Source: Kalaharituber pfeilii (taxonomy: Eukaryota; Ascomycota; Pezizomycetes; Pezizales; Pezizaceae). From it: 17,580 nt of DNA. Where the stretch lies: the NCBI GenBank assembly GCA_015179045.1, contig WHUZ01000258.1, forward strand, positions 1 through 17,580, read 5' to 3'. Position numbers and translations under genes: made by a program. Positions 9,051 to 17,384 of the stretch are shown piece after piece (position 1 is the stretch's first letter; each line of letters starts with the position of its first letter). The notes beneath the pieces are model-generated. The model searched no databases and had not been told where the DNA came from. It was given only the letters and a program-made list of their open reading frames with translations.

Positions 9051-10572
9051 AGCAAGTAGGGCAAGTGTTTTTTAGTAGGTATATGTATATTGTGAGATAA
9101 AAAATACTCTAAGTGTGCATTTACCAAATGGAAGCTGGCGAGCAAGTGACTTTTGACCTAACAGCATGGAAGAAGAAATTTTGAAAGGTTTTTGACCTTG
9201 AGACTGCAGCAAAACTACCCCTATATCGATCTTATAACTACCACATACCTCTACAAAAAGGATAACAACCTCCATAGGAATCTATCTATCGAGTAAGTGA
9301 GAAAGAGTTGGAGATATAGAAAGAATATATCGAACAGATATTAGAAGAAGGAAAGATTCGATCCTCACAATCTCTGGCAGATACACCTATCCTGTTCATC
9401 TCAAAGAAGAATAGCAAACTCTGTATGTATGTTGACTACAGAGATCTAAACTGAATCACTATTAAGAACTACTACTCCCTCCTACTAATAACAGAACTCT
9501 GAGACCAACTTCGTAAGAGCAAATACTTTACTACCCTTAACTTAAAGAACAGATACAACTTGATACAAATTGCCAAAGGGAATAAGTAGAAGACAGTCTT
9601 TAGGACTCAGTACACTCACTACGAATATACAGTTATACTATTTAGACTCTGCAATATACTAACAACCTTCTAGGAGTTCATAAATAAAATTTTTAAAGAT
9701 ATAATTGATTATGGTTTACTAGCATATATTAATGACCTACTAATATATGTTAAAACCCTAGAAGAACATTATACAACCCTGGAAGAGGTGTTGTGCAGGC
9801 TATAGGAAAATGGTTTGGCAATACAAGAGGAAAAATATGAATAGTGCATAGAGGAAGTTCAATTTTTGTGTTATCATATCTCAAGAAAAGGAACCTTAAT
9901 ATTCACTAACAAAATCCAGGCTATCCTTAATTGAAAGACCTCTAGTACTAATGAACAGTCTAATCTAAAGACAGATATACAATCCTTCCTAGGGTTTGCT
10001 AACTTCTACCGACACTTCATTAAGAACTATAGTAAGATATGCTTATCTCTAACTTAACTACTTAATAAAGAGGTAAAGCTAGTCTAAGGACCTCCGTAAG
10101 AGGAAGCTTTTCAGCAACTCAAAGAAGCTTTCACAACTACTTTGATTATAGTATACTACTACTCAGAACATGAAATAATACTAGAAATGGATGCAAGCAA
10201 AATTGTACTTAGACAAATTCTAAGTCAGAAGTAAGAAGATAACAAACTATATACAGTCACAGTTGCATTCTATTCCTAAAAGTTTACTTTAGCCAAAATT
10301 AACTATAATATCTTTGACAAGAGGATACTGGCTGTAGTAGAATGTATGACAGATACCTGAAAAGAATACTATAAAGGTGCTAAGTATAGTATCAAAGTCT
10401 ATACAGACCATAACAACCTTCAAATCTTCAATACAATTAAGAAGCTATTTCACTATCAAGTATGATGGGCAGAAAAACTTGCACCATTCAACTATATAAT
10501 TATCTACTAAAAAGGAAAAGCAAATGCTAAAGCAGATGCTTTATTATAATGAACCAACCTCCACCACAGACA
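9050..10572 (+). pseudogene. Reverse transcriptase and RNase H of element D
   Basis: One plus-strand frame runs with about fifteen stops through RT and RNase H. The RT part has IEQILEEGKIRSSQSLADTP (about 9330), ISKKNSKLCMYVDYRDLN (about 9400-9450), then TTLNLKNRYN, where the first catalytic aspartate is AAC (9539-9541). Next is YINDLLIY, where the first aspartate of YxDD is AAT (9731-9733), and then FLCYHISRKGTL and [12 protein letters not shown] (about 9990). The RNase H part has EMDASK (about 10185), AVVEC and KVYTDHNNL (about 10400), and ends KANAKADALL near 10545. Both mutated RT aspartates fit GAT/GAC-to-AAT/AAC transitions. The family copies element RNA to DNA in the particle; this copy is dead. 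It stops at the CAGACA repeat where foreign DNA begins. Confidence 0.88.
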
Positions 10573-10622
10573 AAATACTCCTCTCGCATGTGACACGTGA
10601 GACCTGAGGCCCTGAGACCCTG

Positions 10623-11037
10623 CCATAGCCCGAACTCCTATCAAGCCGCCAAATAGTAGTAGTATCTAAAAGCTCCGACCCTCACTGCCCGCTCTGAGTC
10701 CTTACACACAGCAGCCACTTGCATCCTGGTTGCTGCCTATATGTTCCTGCATATTCCCTGCCACAGCCTGAACTCCTACTGAGCTGCCGCATAATGGCAG
10801 TACCTAAAAGCTCTGACCCTCGCCGCTCGCCCTGAGTCCTTATGTACAGCAGCTACTTATATCCCAGTCGCTGCCTGTATGTTCCTACATATTTCCTGCC
10901 ACAGCCCGAACTCCTGCCAAGCTGCTGCATAGCAGAAGTACTTGAAAGCTCCGACCCTCACTGGCCACTCCGAGTTCTTACATACAGCAGCTGCTTGTAT
11001 CTCAGTCACCGCCCATATGTTTCTGCATATTCTCTTG
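10623..11037 (+). repeat. Three 138-bp tandem repeats
   Basis: Units are 10623-10760, 10761-10898 and 10899-11037 (138, 138 and 139 bp). Each begins CCAYAGCCYGAACTCCT, carries AAAGCTCYGACCCTC and AGCAGCYRCTT in the middle, and ends with ATGTTYCTRCATATTYYCTG-like sequence. Differences are mainly transitions with a few small indels. Open frames through them on both strands are by-products of the repeat, since they do not resemble any protein I know. Confidence 0.85.
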
Positions 11038-11098
11038 CATCTATGATTCATTCAGAATATTCTCCTGCATTAGCTCAAAGTTTCTCTTACACTAGTTT

Positions 11099-11173
11099 GT
11101 TCTTCTGCCAAGTTTCTGGGCTCATTTGATTCTCTTGTATCTAGAAGGTTCTTCTGCCAAGATTCCTGGGCTC
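11099..11173 (+). repeat. Short spaced direct repeat, 49-bp period
   Basis: GTTCTTCTGCCAAG followed by a TTCTGGGCTC-like end occurs at 11099-11123 and again at 11148-11173. It lies inside the CAGACA-flanked insertion, just after the 138-bp array. Confidence 0.7.
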
Positions 11174-11398
11174 TTCATAAAGGAGGCTCATTCTTACGTC
11201 TCTCTCTGCTCCTCACATAAGAACTTGTATCTACATTTAGATTATATATAATTCTGCATACATCTCTCTACATTATATAGCGCCAACTGTCTCTACTCGC
11301 CGTAAACTCTACTGCCTTCCTGGCACCCGCTGCCTCCCTGGCATGCACTGCCTACCCTATATCTCGACACCAGCCCTGACCTGTTCATTACATTTATC

Positions 11399-12229
11399 CA
11401 GACATGGTAACTACATCCTTAAGAATAGGAGTGGATAGCGAGATCAGCAAGAAACTAAGTTCTGAGAAGAAGGAACATAGTAGAAAGAGAAAGAAATTTT
11501 GACTACAAGAATGATAAAAGCACTAAAAGTAGTAGCACTAACTAATGAATAGAGGAGCAAGCTAATTAAAGAAGGAAAAAAGGACAAATGATATACTTAA
11601 CTTAAGGAATGCATCTAGTAGAAGAATGATAATATCAACAAATGATTCAGTATCTATCATGCACTAGTTCTACACAATAACCAGTTTATAATACTAATGG
11701 CTCTTAGTTAAGAAATACTTCAAACAAGATATGATTATCCTCTTGCTGGCTACTTTGAAATTGAAAAAACTATAGAACTTATTGGCAGAGACTTCTATTG
11801 GCCTAATGCTTACTACAATATCACGGAATACATCAGCATATGCTTGTAATGTTAAAGAAATAAGGTATAAAGATACAAGAAATATGGCCTCCTTTACCTA
11901 CATAAGATACGATATTAACTATGGTCTTCTATCAGTATAAACTTCATTACCAAACTTTCTTCTTTAGATGGCTTTATATAAATATAGGTAGTAGTAGATA
12001 GGTTTACTAAGATAGCTTACTTCATCTCTCTAGCAGAACAATCTATAGAACAATTAGTAACTATCTTCGTTCAAGAAATATAGCAACTCCATAGCTTACC
12101 GAAAACCATTATATCAAATGGAGATCTAAAGTTTACTTTGAACTTCTGGCAGGAACTTATGAAGAAACTCAAAGTTAACTTAAACATAAGTACAACTGCA
12201 TACTCAGGAACTAATGAATAAACTGAAAG
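11399..12229 (+). pseudogene. Integrase of element D, cut by element A
   Basis: A single plus-strand frame continues from the RNase H linker: KALKVVALTNE (about 11520), the zinc-binding region (ILQTRYDYPLAGYFEIEKT near 11720, DFYWPN, then a decayed CxxC), KKYGLL, and the core with SSISINFITKL. The first catalytic aspartate is AAC (11940-11942). VVVDRFTKIAYFI follows, then LPKTIISNGD, where the second aspartate is AAT (12117-12119), and FTLNFWQELM. The frame ends at the GTNE.TE stretch, where TGTTACGG of the element A LTR begins, so the last catalytic region and the C-terminus are missing here. Integrase inserts element DNA into the genome; this copy is inactive on several counts. It is of a different subfamily from the integrase of B. 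Confidence 0.85.
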
Positions 12230-12888
12230 TGTTACGGCTAAGGTGAAAACTTGCCTACCACTATAGCAAGGGGCAAGGGTTCCACTACTAATTAGCTACC
12301 ACGGCTAAAGGTGAAGACTTACCCACCAAGGGGAAAACGCCGACCCTGCAATCAAACATAAGACCAATGCTAATTGACCGGACTGATCACCTGTTAGGCT
12401 TGGCTATTGATTCTTGCATTATTTAGATAGAGCAGTACTACAGAAGGGTGTGTCATCTGGAATGCAGCTTGATGCATACACTCGATTTACAGAAGCTCTA
12501 TTAATATATATACATACATTAGTACATTCGTTCTCTTTGTCCCATACTATTTTTGCATGTTTTCGTTACGTATGCCTATTACTACTAGTATTGGCATTAA
12601 TAAGGAATCGCCGCATTACCAGCCAATTATTCATTTGTTGACCCCTCATATATGGCTATGCTGAAGTCTATATAAGTGCCGGCTGACGATAGCATAGTTA
12701 GAAGAATCAAGACACAAGTGGTATCCTAAGTTTCTCTATAACTCTGAACCTATCGTTCCCTCAATACACCTGTGAATCACTCCGCTCCACTGTGTACTCC
12801 CCGCCAAGTAGCTGCGCTTCCGATCCGCCGTATTTACACTTCTGTAGTCATCTTGGCCCACCGTATTCGCCCCACCATAGCCGTAACA
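12230..12888 (+). repeat. 5' LTR of element A (659 bp)
   Basis: The ends are TGTTACGG and CCGTAACA, a perfect 8-bp inverted repeat. The first 200 bp recur at 17385-17580. A TATA box CTATATAAG lies at 12668-12676. An internal partial duplication is visible: ACGGCTAAGGTGAAAACTT at 12234 and ACGGCTAAAGGTGAAGACTT at 12301. The LTR would drive transcription of the element. Short open frames inside it (for example 12414-12641) are not genes. Confidence 0.92.
12668..12676 (+). promoter_or_regulatory. TATA box in element A 5' LTR
   Basis: CTATATAAG stands 220 bp before the LTR end, a usual place for an LTR promoter. The following GTGCCGGCTGACG is the likely start region of the RNA. Confidence 0.6.
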
Positions 12889-12890
12889 TC

Positions 12891-12903
12891 TGGTGCCATC
12901 CAG
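12891..12903 (+). promoter_or_regulatory. tRNA primer-binding site of element A
   Basis: TGGTGCCATCCAG starts 2 nt after the LTR end. TGG is expected to pair with the CCA end of the primer tRNA. The matching site in element C (3777-3789) supports the position. I have not identified the tRNA. Confidence 0.65.
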
Positions 12904-12978
12904 TACCCACCGGAGCCAGAGCCCCTTACGCCCATAACATTATACCGCTCCTCTTTCACCTACTACCCTGCCTCCACA

Positions 12979-14430
12979 ATGTCAGCACCGGAAGACTCAT
13001 CTGCTGCCTCCTCTTCCTCAAGGACCTCTCCCTGAAGATGTCGCCAACCTCCGTAATAAGCAAGTATTTCCAGGTAATATATTCACCCCTCTCTCTCAGA
13101 GCTAGCAAGAACTGCAAACACGATAACCTATATTGCCCAGCTACTGGCAAAGATACGTAGTCAAATATTGCAGCAGATAGCATTCCAGCCAGTACCGACT
13201 CCGTAATGATGATAGCAAGTGCAGTCTCCTTAGCCTACTCAGGTCCGAAAGGCTCTCCTCCGAAGTGTCTCTTCCGCCGGGTACTGATAATGTAGTTTCC
13301 TCCGCAACCTGCAAATTTCCCTAACCCGAGTCAGCAAATCGCACAGTGCACTAAAACCTGATCCTGGAGGACCTCCTCCACCGGGTATTGATGGTGCGGG
13401 TACTCCTCCTCCTCCTCCGTCAGTTATTGCCATAGGGCCTTCCTCCTCTTCATTATGTCTCCTCGTGGCTCCTGCCGAGCCCGAGATTCGATGCCTTCTC
13501 ATTACCTCCATGAGTCAGTTGATGCCAAGGGGCCTTTCTCGTCTCCTCCGTCTCCTGCAAAAATTTCTCCCCTCCAGAAAAGTTTGTTGGGGATGAAAAA
13601 GAGCTTGACAATTTTCTTTCCTGGTCCAACGATGGACTGGGAGTTCGCGAATTACTGCTGACAATGAAACCTCTCACTTGAAGGGCTCTGCCCTCACCTT
13701 TATCCATCGAAATCCCTCAGCGTGATATACCACGACCCTCACCCTACCGCGTATAACCTTTCAGGACTCCTCAGCTATTGCTGAGGTTGCTCGAAACATT
13801 TGGACACAAGCAGTAGGGTAGGATGCAGGATTTCTTAATTGAGACTGACGAGTTCAACAACGTGGCAAAGACTCCCGACCCTGTTCTCATTTTTTGACAT
13901 CTCCGCCAGTATTCGGAAGATGTCTGGAACCTTCTAGTGGGTCATCCTGATTGTCGAAGCAACTAGAACCAATGGAAGTTTCCATTGCCGATGCTCCGGG
14001 AAAGCCTGGGAATAAGCGTTTCACTCCCTCTACTACTATGACAAACATCATCTCTGTTAGCAGCAGCTCTATGATACAGCCACCTCCAGCTCCGAAGAAC
14101 AAGAAGAGCAATGACATACCTGAAGAACTGATTCAGACAAAAAGGCAACCGATGTATCAGGTACAAGATGATGTCATGCTGTAAAAAGAAGTGGTGGAAA
14201 CCCAACTGAAGCCAAAGAAGGAAGACAAAGGGAAAGTAAAATGCCCTGAAGTCACGAATTCACTCTCTCGACTAGCCTAAAAGAAGATGAACACAGATTC
14301 GGGCCACCTTATAGGCCGTCGACGGATCCTAGAGGATTACTGAACTGTCTAATTTGGAGTGGATGGGGACCCTGCTCAGTATGTAGGACTCCCTATTACA
14401 GCGACCTCCTCAGTTGCAAGGTAAAATTCA
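12979..14430 (+). pseudogene. Gag remnant of element A
   Basis: The ATG at 12979 opens a short frame rich in Ser and Ala (MSAPEDSSAASS) that meets TGA at 13033. Another frame continues at once with PEDVANLRNKQVFPGN. The capsid-type start NFSPPEKFVGDEKELDNFLS lies at about 13560-13610 in a third frame and ends at a TGA near 13677. At 13951-14184 a stretch with KQLEPMEVSIADAPGKPGNK and a proline-rich part looks like the Gag C-terminus. No CCHC knuckle is visible before the protease, although element C has one, so a deletion is likely. Several small indels separate these pieces. Gag would form the particle; this one is broken. Minus-strand open frames across the region (for example 13239-13511 and 13887-14117) are shadows. 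Confidence 0.65.
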
Positions 14431-14562
14431 AAACTAGGAAGACCGTTAGAGCTATTGTGGACTGTGCGGCCCCTGCGCCGATTGTTTTCTTGGCAGACTG
14501 GGTAAGAAGTTGAAGATGAGGTCACAAGCAAGACCTGTGATGATCAAGATTCTTGAGAATCC

Positions 14563-14608
14563 TTCGTTTTCGTTTTCGTTTTCGTTTTCGCTTTCGTTTT
14601 CATTTTCT
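14563..14608 (+). repeat. TTTTCG hexanucleotide repeat
   Basis: About seven near-perfect copies of TTTTCG, with one CTTTCG and one TTTTCA variant, lie in the protease region. In the frame opening at 14510 they encode alternating Ser and Phe. The matching place in element C has a T-rich stretch without a clear hexamer. Confidence 0.8.
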
Positions 14609-14661
14609 AGCATCCCAGTTCCCGATTCTGTTTCCTCCGCTTGGGATTATGTATCTTCTAT

Positions 14662-14990
14662 TAGCATTCCGGGAAAATCTGACAAGGCATTCGTTGATTT
14701 TATTTCGCCTTCTGTTCTGGACTCTCACTATCCAAGTCTGTTCTGAACTCCCGCCAAATGGATTAAGGAATTTGTTTTCGATTTCGACGCTGAAGTTATG
14801 GATATCAGCGGATGCATCATTAATTGTGTCCGAGTCAATAGCATTCCGGAAAAGTCTGATAAGTCTCTATTGACTTTATTTCATCTTTTGTTCTGAACTC
14901 TCATCAAGGAAGTAAGAAATTTGTCTTTGAGTTTGAGCCAAAGCTATGGATATCAGCCCATGCATCATTGCATGTTAGATGCACTCGTGT
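14662..14990 (+). repeat. Imperfect 177-bp tandem duplication
   Basis: TAGCATTCCGGGAAAATCTGA at 14662 recurs as TAGCATTCCGGAAAAGTCTGA at 14839. GTTCTGAACTC, AATTTGT and TATGGATATCAGC then follow in the same order in both halves. The first half has about 26 extra bases, themselves a short duplication (TCTGTTCTG at 14711 and 14737). Confidence 0.75.
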
Positions 14991-15046
14991 TGAGTTGCTT
15001 TCGGTTCTTCTTGATGATACCCTTGAAGAGAGTTGCATTTCGTTGA

Positions 15047-16370
15047 TTGATACACGCGAGCATTAGTACTCACGATACGTTAATGTTTTTTCTGAGGAAC
15101 AGGTATGCCGCTTACTTACTTACTAAAGCTGGGATCATGCAATCCCTTTTGAGAATTTATATGCAAAGCCTCCCTATGGTTCAGTATACCTGGGAAGAAG
15201 ATGAGGCTCTTTCGAGGTATATCATTGAACACCTACCAGCAGGGAAGATATGAAGGTCAAGGTCAAAAGTAGCTTCATTGACTTTTTTTTTAGAAGAAAG
15301 ATGGGTCCCTCCAACTGTGCATTAATTATAAGGGCACTAAACGAACTGACTACTCCGAACAAACATCCTTTGCCCTTAACGTCAAAACTCCTCAAAGAAG
15401 ACCTAAAGCAGTAAATGGGTTACTAAACTCGATCTCAAGAATGGCTACAACCCCATGCGGATTAAGTCAGGCGACAAACGGCAGCTATCAAATATAGCCA
15501 ATGGCTTATTTGAAGTACCTAGTCATACCTCTTGGACTCATCACACCTGCTTCCTTTAAAGAGATGATAGATGAGATCCCCACTTGTATCGGTAGAGTTG
15601 TTTCGTACTTGGACTCTTAATCTATGAAGGCAAGTCTGAATGAGACCATAAAAGGAGAGTGAAAAAGTGCTTGCCAAGATTGAGCAAACATGGCCCGCGG
15701 TGCGAGTTCCATGTACACGAAACCATGTTCCTTGGTCATTTTATTGATAGCCTCGGGATTAAGATGCACCTGTCCAAACTCTCTACTATTCGCGACTGGC
15801 CACAGCCGATGAAGAAGGTGCGAGCCTCCTAAGCTTTGCAAACTACTGCCACCAATTCATCCTCAACTACTACTGCAGATTTAATTTACTTCGCTACAAC
15901 CCGACCGCTTACAAGCCTTGACCGGAGATATATCCTTTATTTAGGGGGGTAGAGCAGCAAGCTGCTTTTACGGAACTCCAAGACAAGTTCATCAGTGCCG
16001 CCATACTGCGACAGTTTGATCGATTCCTGCTGACGATTATGAAACCGACTACTCAGATCAGGTACTCGCTGGTGTCTTGAGCTTAAGAATGACGTTACCA
16101 ACCTTCATCCCTGTAACTACCACTCCCGAATACTGACTCCTGCAAATGAAACTGCTCTATCTACGATAATGAACTCTTAGCAATCCTTGATTGTACAAAT
16201 AGAGGATAGAGCTATTGGGAACTAAGTTCACCATCTTCACTAACTACCATGCACTTCACCAAACAATGCCTCAACAATCAGCAAGCTAACTGCAGCCAAG
16301 TTTCCGAATTTGATTATGTCAGCCTAACGGCAAAGCGAACGCTCCATCTCGGACTGGTGAAGTGCAAGAC
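15047..16370 (+). pseudogene. Reverse transcriptase and RNase H of element A
   Basis: The open stretch 15047-15253 encodes the RT N-terminal part, ending EEDEALSRYIIEHLPAGKI. After a stop and a shift at the T run 15284-15292 come KDGSLQLCINYKG (about 15300), TKLDLKNGYNPMRIKSGD (first catalytic aspartate intact, 15431-15433), YLKYLVIPLGL and SYLD at 15603-15614. A 4-base loss there destroys the second aspartate of YxDD and shifts the frame, which resumes as LLIYEGKSE. HETMFLGHFIDSLGIKMHLS and TIRDWPQPMKKVRA follow. RNase H is seen as ETDYSDQVLAGVLS (16041) and IFTNYHALH (about 16235, changed from an expected Asp-His pair), ending with GKANAPSRTGEVQDV. The domain order is normal, and the copy is inactive. 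Confidence 0.88.
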
Positions 16371-17373
16371 GTGTAGACTGATATCCCTGTAGTCAACGGT
16401 GATGAATGGGTGAGGAATGATGATGGGCTAGGTACTTGAACAGTATTGACTACCAGTCATTACGACAATGACAATGCCATGACAGTAACGTGGCTTGACA
16501 CTGGGGTATGTATCGGACTCCTCTCTCGGAACTTCTACTAGGATGGCTAAAAAGACTTATGCCAACACCTACTAGTAGGAAGCCTTGAGGAGATAGCTAT
16601 GGACTTTGTTGGAGAACTACCAAGGGCTTTAACGCTATTTTAGTTGTTACAAACCAGTTCACTGAAATGCAGCACTGCACTATACACCAGTAAAAAACAC
16701 TTTGACAACTCGAGACATCGCCAACGCCTTCAATGACGTCCTCAAGCAATTTGGTCTACCCGCCACATCATCTCTGAATATGGACCACAATTCGCCTCAG
16801 CCCTTCGAAAAGACATTATAGAACTCCAACTCTGTACTGCTTACCACCCTAGACCAACAGAGTCTCTGACGCGCAATGTTTGGTATTGCAGAGAGTGTGT
16901 AATATAGACTCTCAAAGAGTATCTCCACATCGTCTATGACCGAACTATGGTAGAGATAACGAGACTTGGGAAACGGTTGAGAATCTTTGTAGATCATTGG
17001 AATCTGTCAGAGAGTTCCATGATCCATATCTGAGGAAGCCTTCGGGACTCTACGGTCCAATAAAGCATTGATGGCTCATAAGACAGAGCATCTCGCACAA
17101 TTGGAAATTCTGTGCGGCCATGCTACTCAGATAGTTTGTTGACGTGAGTACTTTTCCTTACGAAGACTTTTCCTCCTGGGTTTGTCTTCGGGAAGGTTTT
17201 TAACGGCTCACTGATGATGAGTGAAAGACACACCAGTCTCACCATCGCCACGGGCAACTGCGGTGCTCGTGTGTTACCTCGCGTATAAGGTACGCGATAG
17301 CCAAAGTATGAGACCCACAATCCCAATTAGTTCGGTTTTCTGTTGGTGATTGTTACTCGACGAGTACCCTAAA
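16371..17373 (+). pseudogene. Integrase remnant of element A
   Basis: After RNase H the plus strand gives ETDIPVVNGDEWVRNDD in the linker, then an N-terminal zinc region too decayed to place. The core follows with SLEEIAMDFVGELPRAL at about 16584, which includes the first catalytic aspartate. SEYGPQFASALRKDIIELQL lies near 16780, with Glu-Tyr where Ser-Asp-Arg-Gly is usual, then AYHPRPTESLTRNV near 16845. Downstream to 17373 I see no chromodomain, although element B has one. Frames change several times and stops are present. Integrase would insert the DNA copy. Minus-strand open frames at 16797-16997 and 17123-17326 have no family resemblance. Confidence 0.75.
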
Positions 17374-17384
17374 CGGGGGGGTAA
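17374..17384 (+). promoter_or_regulatory. Polypurine tract of element A
   Basis: Seven G residues and TAA lie directly before the 3' LTR. This is the usual primer for plus-strand synthesis in this family and fixes the LTR edge at 17385. Confidence 0.8.

Larger units (their letters stand above)
10567..11404. mobile_element. Unclassified 826-bp insertion flanked by CAGACA
   Basis: CAGACA occurs at 10567-10572 and at 11399-11404. Leaving out 10573-11398 plus one CAGACA joins the RNase H frame to the integrase linker frame without a shift, so the segment is a later insertion with a 6-bp target duplication. It is richer in C and G than its host and keeps many CpA steps, so it was little touched by RIP. 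It contains three 138-bp tandem repeats, a 49-bp spaced repeat, and C/T-rich DNA with CTGCC motifs at 11312-11354. I see no terminal inverted repeats, no poly-A tail, no TG...CA ends at this boundary and no coding domain. Possible classes are a non-autonomous element or a repeat-bearing solo LTR. Confidence 0.6.
6368..12229 (+). mobile_element. Element D: Ty3/Gypsy retrotransposon, interrupted twice
   Basis: In order this holds gag (about 6480-8460), protease (about 8480-9050), RT and RNase H (about 9050-10572) and integrase (11399-12229), the Ty3/Gypsy order with integrase after RNase H. It is broken by stops of RIP type and by replacement of catalytic aspartates with asparagine. An 826-bp insert separates RNase H from integrase, and element A cuts the integrase just before the end of its core. 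The rest of the integrase and the 3' LTR should lie beyond the right end of the window. Its AT content is between that of the left third and element A. Confidence 0.8.
14431..15046 (+). pseudogene. Protease region of element A with internal duplication
   Basis: AIVDCAAPAPIVFLADW (from 14451; aspartate at 14460-14462) is the retropepsin active-site strand of Gypsy elements, with DCAA where Asp-Ser/Cys-Gly-Ala is usual. A frame change follows within about 50 bases. A TTTTCG hexanucleotide run then gives an SFSFSF stretch, and a 177-bp imperfect tandem duplication occupies 14662-14990. The later copy reads FVFEFEPKLWISAHASLHV and then VLLDDTLEESCISLID, leading into the RT linker. Element C matches this region up to about 14725. 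The protease would mature Gag-Pol; the frame changes disable it. Confidence 0.6.

Noticed and set aside
9072..9275. Minus-strand open frame of 67 codons
   Set aside because: It is antisense to the protease-RT linker of element D, whose plus-strand frame is recognisable on both sides.
10623..11037. CRISPR-like array
   Set aside because: The units are head-to-tail 138-bp repeats with no short repeat and variable spacer pattern, and the context is a fungal transposon.
10842..11129. Open frames on both strands over the tandem repeats
   Set aside because: They arise because 138 is divisible by three, so a stop-free frame is repeated. The products look like no known protein.
10573..11398. SINE
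   Set aside because: I looked for an A box and B box on both strands and for a poly-A or short tandem tail and saw none, so I left the insertion unclassified.
12414..12641. Open frame inside the 5' LTR of element A
   Set aside because: LTRs of this family are non-coding, and the frame crosses the promoter region.
12956..13707. Several minus-strand open frames, one Gly-rich
   Set aside because: They lie opposite gag of element A. The Gly-rich run is the complement of CTCCTCCTC-type Ser/Pro coding sequence.
17123..17326. Minus-strand open frame of 67 codons near the end of A
   Set aside because: It sits in the integrase tail of A, has no recognised domain, and is a length expected by chance in GC-richer DNA.
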